Both the position numbers and the translations under genes were made by a program. A stretch of DNA of 64,000 nucleotides from Candidatus Nitrosymbiomonas proteolyticus (GTDB taxonomy: Bacteria > Armatimonadota > Fimbriimonadia > Fimbriimonadales > Fimbriimonadaceae). The stretch spans positions 1,878,472-1,942,471 of the forward strand of contig AP021858.1 in the NCBI GenBank assembly GCA_017347465.1, read 5' to 3'. Of this stretch, positions 1 to 8,311 are shown in pieces. Within the stretch, counting starts at the first letter, position 1. Each line of letters opens with the position of its first letter. The notes under the pieces were generated by a model. It had not been told where the DNA came from. It saw nothing but the letters and a program-made list of their open reading frames with translations, and made no database searches.

Positions 1-171
1 CGCTTGCATCCCTGCGTTCAACGGGATTTCGATCGCCGCATCGTCCTTGACGGCCTTGATCTGCCACGCAGCCGGAAACTCGAGTGTCATCCCGACGGCT
101 CCGTTGACATACGGCTTGACCTCCCCTTGGAGCAGAACCGGCGCCGCGACTAAGAGTGCTAACCAATGCAT
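1..171 (-). CDS. Secreted protein, N-terminal fragment (cut by window edge)
   Basis: The reading frame opens with an ATG whose A is also the last base of the kinase stop codon (TGATG overlap), so the two genes are translationally coupled and in one operon. It stays open for 57 codons to the window edge. The first 15 or so residues (MHWLALLVAAPVLLQ) form a short hydrophobic signal peptide without a lipobox Cys. The mature part begins EVKPYVNGAVGMTLEFPAAW, a pattern seen in secreted proteins that open with a beta-rich domain. Family not recognised. Its coupling to a sensor kinase suggests, but does not show, that both serve one signalling or envelope process. Confidence 0.7.
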   Translation of the reverse strand, partial: MHWLALLVAAPVLLQGEVKPYVNGAVGMTLEFPAAWQIKAVKDDAAIEIPLNAGMQA

Positions 172-1904
172 CACTTTCCCTCGTTTGGACGATCTGGGCT
201 CGGCAAGAGCACGACGAACTTCGCCCCCTCTCCTTCCGCGCCGATCTCGATGACCGCTCCTCCGTGAGCCTCCGCGATCCCTTTCACGATCGAGAGTCCG
301 AGGCCCATTCCTTTGACTCTACCGCTGAAGAACGGCTGAAATATCTTGTTCTTGATGTTCGATTCTACGCCGGGACCGGAGTCTTGAACTTCAATCGCGA
401 CGTACTGGAGATTCGGCCGGAGCTTGAGTTGGCGGACCAGCGAAGGCTCAGCCATGCAGGTGCTGATCCTGAGTTCACCCTCGTTCATCCAAACGATCGA
501 GTTCTCGATCAGTTCGGAGAGCGCTCGCCGAATCCGCTTCGCATCCGACTGGATCAGCGGAATCTCATCCGAAAGGTTCAGTTGCAGCTTGATCCCTGCG
601 CGGCGCGGGATCACTTCCGAAACGGTCTCGCTCACAAGCGCGTTGATGTCGGTGGGTTCGAGCCTGATCTGAGTCGCCGTCACAAAGTCTCGGAAGTCTT
701 GAAGAATCTCCTCGACCCTCACGACGTTGGCGTCGAGGCTTTCGATGATCGGACCCAGTTCCTCGGCGTCGGATTGCCCGGTCGAAACCAGGTGCCGCAA
801 CTCGTTCACATCTCCCTTGAGGGCGAATACCCTGTTGCCGATCATGTGGGAGCTCTTCGCGCTCAACTCTCCCCATGCCGCCATTCGCTCGCCCGTGCGG
901 AGCTTCTCGATGCTTCGGATCGTCTCGAGGCCGGTGGCGAGTTGCTCGCCGATCGCTTGGAGGATGCGTTGATCCGAGTCGGTGAATCGGTTGTCGAGGA
1001 ACGCATGCTCCGATCTCTTGCGGATGACGCGAATCACCCCCGTGCAGTGGTTCCGAAAGACGACGGGTACTGCCAAGAACCCTGCAATTTCGCTCGCTGG
1101 AAACTCGAGGAACCGACCCCTCCATCGGGGATCGTCTTGGGGCTGATCGAGCCGGATGGGCTGAGCGTTCTCGCAAACCCACCCTGTGCAACCCTCACCG
1201 GCCTTGTAGTGAATTCGTCCCCGCATCTCCTTCAGTCTGCCCGTTGAGGCGCGGAGCGTGAAAACCTCTTCAGAAGGGTCGCGAATGAAGATCGAACACG
1301 CCTGAAACTGGAGCACTTCGCCCGCTACGCGAATCACAAGATCGAGAAGCTGCTCTTCGCCTTCCGCGTTGTCGAGGGCGCTCCCGACCAGAACGAGTGC
1401 CTGCTCCCGAAGGCGCTGCTCCTCGCGCTCCAAAACCAGTTCCAGAAGGTTCGCCAGAACTTCGCAATAGAGCTTGTCGCCCTCGTCGTAGTCGTTCTCG
1501 CGGTCGGATTCGACGTTCAGGACGGCCCGAATCCTCCCGTCTTGATCTCGCACGGGGATGGCGATCTCGCTCACCGTAGATTCAAACAGCTTGCGATAAC
1601 GAGGCTCGGCTTGGACGTTTCCGGTGACGAACGAATTGCCTGTTGCGGCGACGAACCCAACGATCCCCTCGGCCGAGGCCACGTTGACCTCGACAAACTT
1701 CTCAAAGCCCGCTTGGTCCCACTCTTCGCCGACGCCGTGCCGGAGCTCCAAGCACCCCTTCTCGTCGTTCATCAGGGCCAGCATCGCGTTGCGAGAAGAC
1801 GTTCCCTGAAGCGCCGCAGATGCGATGAGGCCCAAAGCCTTGCCGAAGTCCTTTTCCCGGACGACGACCGCAACGACTTCAGCGATCTCGACGAGACCCC
1901 GCAT
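171..1904 (-). CDS. Sensor histidine kinase with two GAF domains
   Basis: 577 residues, cytoplasmic: no signal peptide or membrane span is visible. GAF domains lie at about residues 20-165 and 175-325, followed by a HisKA/HATPase core. The phosphoacceptor is probably His353 in AKSSHMIGNRVFALKGD. The N-box is ELIENS (about 464-469), the G1 box DSGPG (508-512) and the G2 box GMGLGLS (532-538). It should autophosphorylate in response to a ligand or redox signal sensed by the GAF domains and pass the phosphate to an unlinked response regulator, since none is nearby. The start at MRGLVEIAEV was chosen because the frame upstream of it is low-complexity and unlike protein. A CATAAT or TAATCT hexamer 5-7 nt upstream could be a leaderless promoter. 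It overlaps the following secreted gene by one base. Confidence 0.9.
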   Translation of the reverse strand: MRGLVEIAEVVAVVVREKDFGKALGLIASAALQGTSSRNAMLALMNDEKGCLELRHGVGEEWDQAGFEKFVEVNVASAEGIVGFVAATGNSFVTGNVQAEPRYRKLFESTVSEIAIPVRDQDGRIRAVLNVESDRENDYDEGDKLYCEVLANLLELVLEREEQRLREQALVLVGSALDNAEGEEQLLDLVIRVAGEVLQFQACSIFIRDPSEEVFTLRASTGRLKEMRGRIHYKAGEGCTGWVCENAQPIRLDQPQDDPRWRGRFLEFPASEIAGFLAVPVVFRNHCTGVIRVIRKRSEHAFLDNRFTDSDQRILQAIGEQLATGLETIRSIEKLRTGERMAAWGELSAKSSHMIGNRVFALKGDVNELRHLVSTGQSDAEELGPIIESLDANVVRVEEILQDFRDFVTATQIRLEPTDINALVSETVSEVIPRRAGIKLQLNLSDEIPLIQSDAKRIRRALSELIENSIVWMNEGELRISTCMAEPSLVRQLKLRPNLQYVAIEVQDSGPGVESNIKNKIFQPFFSGRVKGMGLGLSIVKGIAEAHGGAVIEIGAEGEGAKFVVLLPSPDRPNEGK

Positions 1905-2094
1905 GGCGCAGATTATGACGCTACAATCTGGATTCGAGTGCGCGGGCCTTGAGTCCGGGGGGCGAGAAGCCATCTCAGGAGCCGGTTCCGGTGGCCCGGC
2001 GGGCCGGGGTATTGAAGCCAAAGGCGTAGCCTTGGAACCTCGCGTCCAGCCGCGATTGAATCCGGCTGGGAAAACACTCGGCTCTCGATATGCG

Positions 2095-3171
2095 CTAGCC
2101 AAACTCGGGCTCGTCGGGACGGGCGATTCGGCCCTCATAGGGAAGCAACTTCGGCAAGGGCGAGGAAGGGAGGAGCTGGTACCAGAAAGCCGCCGACGAG
2201 TAATCGTTCGAGAGCTTGTTGGCGTGGCCGTGTTCGATCGACACCCGAATGGACTTCCGAAACCGAATCGGGTCTTCGATATGAAACCGGTACATCGAGT
2301 TCTTACCCTTCCAGTTCCAGTTGGGGTTGCCCGAATACACTGTAAGGCCGTGGTAAGGCGCGCAATACTCCGTCCTCGGGCAAAAAGCCATGTTGAAGTA
2401 GTCTTCCGTGCCCGTTCCATGAAGCGCGGGAGGCCAAGGCTCGCCATCGACAAAGATCATGTCGTCGCCTTCGCCATACCAATCATTCGCCTGTCTCTGG
2501 AAGCAATCGACGCTCAACACGCACCCCACGTAGATGCCGTCGCCCGCCGCGTCGAGGATCGTGTAGTTTCCCGATCCATCCAAGTTCGGGTTCTTGCCCC
2601 AGACGTCCCAGAGGTTCTCGTTGGTCAGCCTCTCCGTACACCATCCATCCGTCGGGCTTTCGCGCCTCCACTGGCAGCAAAATCGGCCAACTTCGTCGGG
2701 CTGCGGTGAAGGGTGTTGTTCGTAATCGAGGTAGAAGTACAGGTTAACCGGCTCGGGATTATCGTTGACGATTTCGATCCGCGCCGCATCGAAGGGCATC
2801 GGCCACCAGCAGTTCATTCCCCTGCCGTCCTGGGGGCTCATCTGCAAGGGCAAACTCACAAAGTCCTTGTGCATCCCGAATCCGATCCCGAAGAAATCCC
2901 CCAACGGGCACTCGATGCTGGGATGCGCCTGCCCGTCCCACCAAGCTCGGATCGCCAACCCCCGCAGGAAGTGGGGTCCCCCTCCCCCGGCCGTCATCCA
3001 TAGATGACGCACGCACCCAGGCTCATTGGACTGGAGGACCGTCCGGGCCTCCCCCGGCTCAAGACCCCACCAGTCGCGATTCCCGCCGTCGCGGTCGAAG
3101 CTCGATGACCGTAGTGAGCGATAGTCGCGCAACAAGGGCAACCCGCTCAGACTCCCGTTTCCCAGTTTCAC
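2095..3171 (-). CDS. DUF2961 (GH172-type) protein
   Basis: About 358 residues. Features typical of DUF2961 are the opening LRDYRSLRSSSFDRDGGNRDW, the segment PSIECPLGDFFGIGFG, the PMPF motif and GTGTEDYFNMAF near the end. Characterised members of this family (GH172) act on fructofuranosides and arabinofuranosides, with paired acidic residues such as those in TEDYF. I see no signal peptide, but the N-terminus is uncertain. The start used is a GTG giving a protein that begins just before the family core. No good Shine-Dalgarno precedes it, and the open frame runs on upstream antisense to the next gene, which I take as chance. It is divergently transcribed from the glycosyltransferase gene. Substrate unknown. 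Confidence 0.85.
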   Translation of the reverse strand: MKLGNGSLSGLPLLRDYRSLRSSSFDRDGGNRDWWGLEPGEARTVLQSNEPGCVRHLWMTAGGGGPHFLRGLAIRAWWDGQAHPSIECPLGDFFGIGFGMHKDFVSLPLQMSPQDGRGMNCWWPMPFDAARIEIVNDNPEPVNLYFYLDYEQHPSPQPDEVGRFCCQWRRESPTDGWCTERLTNENLWDVWGKNPNLDGSGNYTILDAAGDGIYVGCVLSVDCFQRQANDWYGEGDDMIFVDGEPWPPALHGTGTEDYFNMAFCPRTEYCAPYHGLTVYSGNPNWNWKGKNSMYRFHIEDPIRFRKSIRVSIEHGHANKLSNDYSSAAFWYQLLPSSPLPKLLPYEGRIARPDEPEFG

Positions 3172-3222
3172 GGCGCAAGGGATTCTCTGCCCAGAGCGCG
3201 CATTCCTGCGACGGAGCTTTCG

Positions 3223-4302
3223 ATGAGGAGCAACTTCCGAACAAAATGGATGCCTGTAGGCGAGCCCATGACCGATCCCGTAGCGAGCATTCTCATTCCC
3301 ACGAGGAACCGCGCCCAACTCCTGCCGGCGACCCTTCAGAGCGCCCAGCGACAACGGCTCGACTCCTTGGAGATCGTGGTCATCGACGACGCATCGGACG
3401 ACGACACCGAGTCGGTGGCGCAACGGGCGCAGGCTCTCGATCAGAGGGTTCGGTATGTGCGGCTTGAGAACCGCGAAGGAGCCTGCCACGCCCGAAACCT
3501 CGGACTCAAGCTGACGGGGGCGCCTTATGTCCAGTTCCTCGACTCCGACGATATCCTTCACCCCGAGAAGCTGAGCTTTCAGGCCTCTCTGCTGGACAAC
3601 AACCCGGCGGCTGACCTCGCGGTATGCCAGGTTGGGTTGTTCCTCAAGTCCCCCGGCGACACTGACCGGCTCTGGAACACGTTTCAACGACCTGACGTGC
3701 TCGGAAGGTGGCTCAGACACGACAACCCTTGGGTAACGGTCGCTCCGCTTTGGAGACGATCTGCGCTGGTTCGGCTCGGCGGGTTCGAGGAAAGCCTTGA
3801 GACCTCGCAGGACTTCGAGCACGCTTCGAGGTCAATGGCGCTAGGGGCAGAGGCGCTTCTGCATCCTCACCTGCTGGCGTACTACCGGCTCCCTTCCGGG
3901 CCCACCATCGGCACGGAAACGCGAAGTCTCCGCAACGGAGCGCATCTCTACGTGTTTCGTAGGGTGTTCGAGATTCTGAGCGGCCGAGGCGAATTGAACT
4001 CCGAGCGTGCGCGCGACCTTGCGGACAGCTTGCTGTGGGTCGCTTCGAATGCCGTCGCGATGGCGGAGGCGACTGTCGCGAGAGAAGCGCTCGATTTCGC
4101 CTGTCGGTTGCGCCCGGACCTTCCAGCCGATCTCCACTCGTTGATCGCCGACCTCGACCGGCTTCAACCAAAGGAAGCAATTGCCCGCCTTGAAAGTCAT
4201 TTCGACCGGTCGGTTCGGGAGGGCTGGTGGGGAAAGGCGCGAATCGGGACCGAACCGCTCGAACCCGTGCCGCGCTCGGCGTTCAGGCGAAGGTCGCAGT
4301 AG
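3223..4302 (+). CDS. Family 2 glycosyltransferase
   Basis: 359 residues. The GT-A fold starts at VASILIPTRNRAQLLPATL, with the nucleotide-binding VVIDDASDDDT, then ACHARNLGL and the metal-binding YVQFLDSDD near residue 110. It transfers a sugar from a nucleotide-sugar to an unknown acceptor, in the cytoplasm. The last 150 residues are helical and not recognised. Start: ATG at 3223 has a GGAG six bases upstream. An alternative ATG at 3268 gives the usual short GT2 N-terminus (MTDPVASI) and cannot be excluded. It is convergent with the SIS gene, 13 bp away. Confidence 0.88.
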   Translation: MRSNFRTKWMPVGEPMTDPVASILIPTRNRAQLLPATLQSAQRQRLDSLEIVVIDDASDDDTESVAQRAQALDQRVRYVRLENREGACHARNLGLKLTGAPYVQFLDSDDILHPEKLSFQASLLDNNPAADLAVCQVGLFLKSPGDTDRLWNTFQRPDVLGRWLRHDNPWVTVAPLWRRSALVRLGGFEESLETSQDFEHASRSMALGAEALLHPHLLAYYRLPSGPTIGTETRSLRNGAHLYVFRRVFEILSGRGELNSERARDLADSLLWVASNAVAMAEATVAREALDFACRLRPDLPADLHSLIADLDRLQPKEAIARLESHFDRSVREGWWGKARIGTEPLEPVPRSAFRRRSQ

Positions 4303-4315
4303 GGACCTGCGTGCC

Positions 4316-5272
4316 TCAGTACGTCGAGGTCACCTTGTTGATGAACTCCGGCCGGTCCGGGTCGTAGGCCCTGCACCGGGCAGCCAGCAACGCCAACCAC
4401 TGGCCGAAGACGATGTCGGAAAGCGGCCGCAATTCGCTCGGAACCGTTTGGGGCATCGCAGGGGCTTGAATCACGTCGCAGCCTTGCTGCTCGAGGCCTT
4501 CGACGCTCTCGCCAAACAGAATCGCGCAGCTGAGGGGTCCGGCAAGCGCACGCGGGCCATGTTGAAAGTCCGCTGTGGAATACGCCTTGCACGGAACGAG
4601 CGCGCACTCCATCAGCTTGAGGGCGCATTCGAGCGCCGTGCTGAATCCGTAACCCCTGCCCAGAGAAAAGCACACGTTCGACCGAACGACTCGGCCCGAT
4701 GCCCGTTCGGCGGCCTCTCTCGCAGCCTCGATCCAGCCGTCCGTAGGTAGTCCCTCCTCCGGTGGGGGTAGCGGCGCGCCTAACGAGCGCGCCAGTTGAT
4801 AAAGCGCCAGCAGCGTGCACGTATAGGTTTTGGTCGCGGCGACCGACTTTTCGACCCCCGAATTCAACGCGAGCACGAACTCGGCTGCGCTCCCGACTGG
4901 AGATTCCTTGTGGTTCGTCAGGGCGAGCGCCGTGTGGCCGGCCTCCCTCGAAGAACGCAGCACCTCGGCGACGTCCGCTGCGGCCCCGCTTTGCGATATC
5001 CCAACCACGAGAGCGTTTGGATAGCGAACTCGCGTTCCGTATCTCGTGAGGACGCTCGGAGCGCAAAGTACGGTGGGGATGCCCAAGTGAACTTCGAACA
5101 AATAGCGCGCGTAGAGGGCCGCATTGTCCGACGAACCCCTCGCGACCAACACGATCAAATCGAATTGACGCCCCCGCAGCGCTTTCACGAGTTCAGCTTC
5201 ATAGACGGCGCTGTTGCCGCTGAGGACCGCCGGCTGCTCCCGAATCTCCGATTCCATCCATTGCCCAAGCAT
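4316..5272 (-). CDS. SIS-domain sugar-phosphate isomerase/deaminase (GlmS C-terminal / NagB-II like)
   Basis: 318 residues with two SIS domains (about 20-165 and 190-310) and no glutamine amidotransferase domain, so it is not a full GlmS. GlmS-like marks are MESEIREQP at the start, ARGSSDNAALYARY, VGISQSGAAADV, and EKSVAATKTYT, where the Glu is the conserved base. It ends DPDRPEFINKVTSTY, the C-terminal signature of stand-alone NagB-II/AgaS-type deaminases. Likely role: aldose-ketose isomerisation and deamination of an amino-sugar phosphate in the cytoplasm. The gene is monocistronic and divergent from the thioredoxin-fold gene. A TAGCCT hexamer six bases before the ATG, with no Shine-Dalgarno, suggests a leaderless mRNA. 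Confidence 0.88.
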   Translation of the reverse strand: MLGQWMESEIREQPAVLSGNSAVYEAELVKALRGRQFDLIVLVARGSSDNAALYARYLFEVHLGIPTVLCAPSVLTRYGTRVRYPNALVVGISQSGAAADVAEVLRSSREAGHTALALTNHKESPVGSAAEFVLALNSGVEKSVAATKTYTCTLLALYQLARSLGAPLPPPEEGLPTDGWIEAAREAAERASGRVVRSNVCFSLGRGYGFSTALECALKLMECALVPCKAYSTADFQHGPRALAGPLSCAILFGESVEGLEQQGCDVIQAPAMPQTVPSELRPLSDIVFGQWLALLAARCRAYDPDRPEFINKVTSTY

Positions 5273-5278
5273 CTCGTG

Positions 5279-5284
5279 AGGCTA
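5279..5284 (-). promoter_or_regulatory. -10 like element (TAGCCT) of SIS gene, leaderless type
   Basis: Read on the minus strand, TAGCCT is followed by CACGAG and then ATG, a gap of 6. A start site 6-8 nt after the hexamer would fall at the start codon. No convincing -35 box or Shine-Dalgarno is seen. Confidence 0.45.
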
Positions 5285-5309
5285 CCGCGATGGAGGGCCC
5301 GTTTGTGCG

Positions 5310-5315
5310 TAGACT
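5310..5315 (+). promoter_or_regulatory. -10 like element (TAGACT) of thioredoxin-fold gene, leaderless type
   Basis: TAGACT, then TGGAAT, then ATG (gap 6), without a Shine-Dalgarno sequence. It faces the SIS gene promoter about 25 bp away, so the short divergent region serves both genes. Confidence 0.45.
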
Positions 5316-5321
5316 TGGAAT

Positions 5322-5924
5322 ATGGAGAAACGCGCATTCACTTTGTCGATCGGGGAAGAAGCGCCCGACTTCCGACTCCCCGCGACCGACGGCAGGGAGT
5401 ATGCCTTAGCCGACTTTGAGGACGCCGACGTGTTGGTTGTGATGTTCACTTGCAACCATTGCCCTTACGTGATCGGGAGCGATGAGGACACGAGGCAAAT
5501 CGCCCTCGACTATGCGCCCAAGGGCGTCCGATTCGTCGCGATCAGCTCCAACTCGCCGCGAACCTATGAGGCCGACAGCTTCGACAACATGGCAAAGCGG
5601 ATGGAGGAGCACGGGTTCCCATGGCCGTACCTCTTCGATGCCACCCAGCAAGTCGCGCTGGCGTATGGCGCCCTGCGAACCCCGCATTTCTTCGTGTTCG
5701 ACGGAGATCGAAAGCTCGTCTATACCGGCAGGGCGATCGACTATCCTCGGGATTATCGCCATGCCACCACCCGCGAGTTGCGCGACGCGTTGGACGACCT
5801 CTTTGCGGGACGAGAAGTGAAGGTTTCCGTGACGAACCCGATCGGCTGCAACGTGAAATGGGAAGGCAAAGAGGCGCATTGGATGCCGCCGGAGGCCTGC
5901 GATCTGGTACCTGTTCCTCGGTAG
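5322..5924 (+). CDS. Thioredoxin-like AhpC/TSA family protein
   Basis: 200 residues, cytoplasmic (no signal peptide). It has an AhpC/TSA redoxin fold: the opening [18 protein letters not shown], then the active-site region [14 protein letters not shown] with a CxxC (C-N-H-C, about residues 46-49), and the cis-Pro strand RTPHFFVFD. This CNHCP subgroup is common in bacteria and is usually annotated only as thioredoxin family. Likely a thiol reductase or peroxiredoxin-like protein; its partner is unknown. The C-terminal 40 residues ([15 protein letters not shown]) add a third Cys that is typical of the subgroup. Confidence 0.88.
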   Translation: MEKRAFTLSIGEEAPDFRLPATDGREYALADFEDADVLVVMFTCNHCPYVIGSDEDTRQIALDYAPKGVRFVAISSNSPRTYEADSFDNMAKRMEEHGFPWPYLFDATQQVALAYGALRTPHFFVFDGDRKLVYTGRAIDYPRDYRHATTRELRDALDDLFAGREVKVSVTNPIGCNVKWEGKEAHWMPPEACDLVPVPR

Positions 5925-5990
5925 TCCCATGAGGGTTCCCGCTCGGCCGTCGATACGGCATCGACACGCCGTCCTAGGTTCGGTTACCCT

Positions 5991-6590
5991 GTGGCCGGTG
6001 CAAAGCGTCAAAACAATTCGGTGGTGTCTGCGATCGTAAACAGCGCAAAGGTGGAGTCCTTTGACGAGGATCGAGTCCTGATCGACCGGTTTCTTTCTGG
6101 CGAGGCCGAGGCTTTCGAACGTCTTTACACCCGCTATTACGACAAGGTTTTCTCGGTGGCGCGGGGTGTTCTAATGGACGCCGATGAGGCCGCCGATGCC
6201 GTGCAAGAGATATTTACCCTCGTTTACAAAAATCTCGGCAGGTTCGACAACCGGGCGCGCTTCAGCACATGGCTCTTCCGAATCGCAGTCAACCGCAGCA
6301 TCCAGCAAGCCCGCGCCAACAGGCATCGAAGCCGGCAATCGCCGCTCAACGATGCGATTACGCAAGAAGCCGACCCCGTCGAAGTCGACTCGGACCCGAA
6401 GGTCGAAGCGGCGCTGGCTGAGCTTTCGGCTTCCGACCGCGCGATCCTTTCGCTGTTCTATTGGGAAGAACTCTCCCTCAACGAGATCGCCGAGAGCATG
6501 GGGTGCAGTCCGAACGCGGCCAAGACCCGGCTTTATCGGGCGAGAGAGAGGTTCAGAGAGAAGTACGACGCCCTGGAGGATCGGCCATGA
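5991..6590 (+). CDS. ECF-type RNA polymerase sigma factor
   Basis: 199 residues. Region 2 spans about residues 35-100 (ERLYTRYYDKVFSVA, DADEAADAVQEIF, FSTWLFRIAVNRS). Region 4 lies near 135-190 (LSLFYWEELSLNEIAESMG followed by NAAKTRLYRARERF). It has no sigma-3 region, so it is an ECF (group 4) factor that directs RNA polymerase to a small regulon. GTG is used as the start; no clear Shine-Dalgarno is visible and a GTG 30 bases later is an alternative. The stop overlaps the start of the next gene (ATGA), the usual arrangement for a sigma factor and its membrane regulator. Confidence 0.95.
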   Translation: MAGAKRQNNSVVSAIVNSAKVESFDEDRVLIDRFLSGEAEAFERLYTRYYDKVFSVARGVLMDADEAADAVQEIFTLVYKNLGRFDNRARFSTWLFRIAVNRSIQQARANRHRSRQSPLNDAITQEADPVEVDSDPKVEAALAELSASDRAILSLFYWEELSLNEIAESMGCSPNAAKTRLYRARERFREKYDALEDRP

Positions 6591-7405
6591 AAGGCATTCC
6601 CCGAGACGTCGATCAACTCATGTGGGCCCTCGCCGAAGCGCGGGACGCGAAAGCCCAACTCGAATTCGAAGAGCGGTTTCCCGACCTTAAGTACGAGCTC
6701 GCCAAGCGAATCTCTCTGGTGCGGAACCTAAAGGGTTCAAGGCCGGGACCTCATACCGGCGACCCGCCTCCAGCGTTCGTTCCTCCTCAAATCCACCCTC
6801 CTGCGGGCCTGAACTGGCGTTGGTCTTTTGCTGCGGCGCTGATGGTCGCGGCCCTCGCTTTCGGGTCGTATGCGGGCTACCGCGCCTTCCGGTCCGCGCC
6901 GAGGGAGTTAGAGCCTGAACCTGGCGCTGTTCGAATTGAGGGATTTCGCGATGCCCCGATTCGACGCGACGACGCGCTTTCGCAACCGCCCATCGCAAAC
7001 CCCGTCCCACAGCCCCAAGGCAATCTCCCTGAGGGCTCTTCGACCGAGCCGATCGTCGTGAGTTGCAGCGGGGAAGGGGTCAAGTTGGTTGACGCTCTGG
7101 ACCAGATCGCCAAGAAGGCCGGGATTCTAATCGAGGTCGCTCCTGGGTTTCCCGACAAGACGATATCGTTCAAGTACGCGAGCTGGAGCGTGGATTCGAT
7201 TCTCAACGACCTCTCCCTTCGCTTTGGCTTCAGCGTGTTCAAGCAATCCGACCGGCATTATCTGCTGATTCCGGCCGTGGAAGGGGAGCCCGGCGACAGC
7301 TCCGCTTCCGCAGGCGGCTCGGAGAAGCGCACAGATTCGTCGGGCGCCAGCGAGGGGCAGGACCCCCCGAGAGGGTCGCGGCTCGCGCCTGAACTCGGGC
7401 GATGA
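6587..7405 (+). CDS. Membrane anti-sigma-like protein with C-terminal STN-like domain
   Basis: 272 residues, starting at the ATGA that overlaps the sigma factor stop. A cytoplasmic N-terminus (1-75) is charged and helical (DVDQLMWALAEARDAKAQLEFEERFP). One membrane span lies near 79-101. A Pro-rich linker (102-150) follows, then a domain at about 154-231 (KLVDALDQIAKKAGILIEVA ... DSILNDLSLRFGFSVF) that resembles the short N-terminal domain of secretins and TonB receptors (STN). The last 40 residues are Ser/Gly-rich. No HxxxCxxC zinc anti-sigma motif is present. Position and topology argue that it holds the sigma factor at the membrane and senses something in the periplasm; this is inference. 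Confidence 0.8.
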   Translation: MKGIPRDVDQLMWALAEARDAKAQLEFEERFPDLKYELAKRISLVRNLKGSRPGPHTGDPPPAFVPPQIHPPAGLNWRWSFAAALMVAALAFGSYAGYRAFRSAPRELEPEPGAVRIEGFRDAPIRRDDALSQPPIANPVPQPQGNLPEGSSTEPIVVSCSGEGVKLVDALDQIAKKAGILIEVAPGFPDKTISFKYASWSVDSILNDLSLRFGFSVFKQSDRHYLLIPAVEGEPGDSSASAGGSEKRTDSSGASEGQDPPRGSRLAPELGR

Positions 7406-8247
7406 AGCTATCGCCCCGCGAACTCTCGGTAGACGTTTTCCGTCATGGGAGCATGCGCAAGCGAACCTGCGGCACGCGTAAGTTGGCTTTCACATTGATC
7501 GAGATCCTTGTCGTGATCGCCATCATCGCGATCCTTGCGGCGATCTTGTTTCCTGTGTTCAGCCGTGCAAAGGAGTCGGCGCTTGCGACTCGCTCGATGG
7601 CCCAGATGAAGCAATTGGGACTCGCGCTCGTAATGTACGCCTCCAATCACGATGACTATTACGTTCCCTGTTCGCTCAGATCGACCGATCCGGCCGCCGT
7701 CCCCGTGCTGTGGCCTTCGCTTCTCTTGCCTTATGTCAAGAACGAAGAGGTCTTTGTGACGCCCGGGACGGAAGGTGCGTTCGCGGGAAGCTGGAACACG
7801 CGATTCAATCAAAGCGTCGGCTACAACGAGTCCACAGCCTACGACCCGTTCGGGTGCGTTCCTGGCGCTTTCGTGCCGCCTTGCGAGGGCTTCACATCCG
7901 TCATCAGCTTCGCCACAACCGAGTTCGTCGCCTCAGCCGGTCTCTTTGCGGTGACCCCAAACGGGCCCGGAGGGAAGTACCGAGGCTATACGTTCAACCC
8001 GTTCAATGGCCCCGATCATCCAACCCTCCCGCATTTGGGGCTGCCCCTGATTTCCGATCGTGACCTGGTTCAAGAACTGTCTCACCTGAGCGCGGCTCAA
8101 CTTAAGCCGATTTACTGCAGGTTCTTTCGCACGGGCAAAGAAGAGGGCCGCACGCCGATCGTTTTCGCGGACGGACACACGAAGTCGTACTCTGCCAAGT
8201 CGCTTCAATCGTTCCAATCAGGGGTGATTTTTCGCTTCCGCGAATAG
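7402..8247 (+). CDS. Type II secretion / type IV pilin-like pseudopilin
   Basis: 281 residues from the ATG that overlaps the previous stop; an internal ATG at 7453 (MRKRTCGTRKLAFTL) would give a more usual leader of about a dozen residues. The prepilin peptidase site and N-terminal helix are clear: LAFTLIEILVVIAIIAILAA, with Glu at +5. The body contains ALVMYASNHDDYYVP and near the C-terminus IVFADGHTKSYS, the HxxDG-type pattern of the large pilin-like proteins expanded in planctomycetes and Armatimonadota (DUF1559-like). Its gene is coupled to the ECF sigma/anti-sigma pair, which suggests a shared transcript and a surface-structure role. Confidence 0.88.
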   Translation: MKLSPRELSVDVFRHGSMRKRTCGTRKLAFTLIEILVVIAIIAILAAILFPVFSRAKESALATRSMAQMKQLGLALVMYASNHDDYYVPCSLRSTDPAAVPVLWPSLLLPYVKNEEVFVTPGTEGAFAGSWNTRFNQSVGYNESTAYDPFGCVPGAFVPPCEGFTSVISFATTEFVASAGLFAVTPNGPGGKYRGYTFNPFNGPDHPTLPHLGLPLISDRDLVQELSHLSAAQLKPIYCRFFRTGKEEGRTPIVFADGHTKSYSAKSLQSFQSGVIFRFRE

Positions 8248-8311
8248 CCCTTGCCGAGATTCGGCTCGCAAGCGGTTATACTTGCTTTGAGTCAGTTCAA
8301 GGAACCCGTCC

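Noticed and set aside
156-1247. Open frame of 363 codons on the plus strand over the histidine kinase
   Set aside because: The kinase domains on the minus strand are complete; the plus frame shows no family signature.
3172-3822. Upstream extension of the DUF2961 frame by over 200 codons
   Set aside because: It runs antisense through the glycosyltransferase gene and family members start near the chosen GTG.
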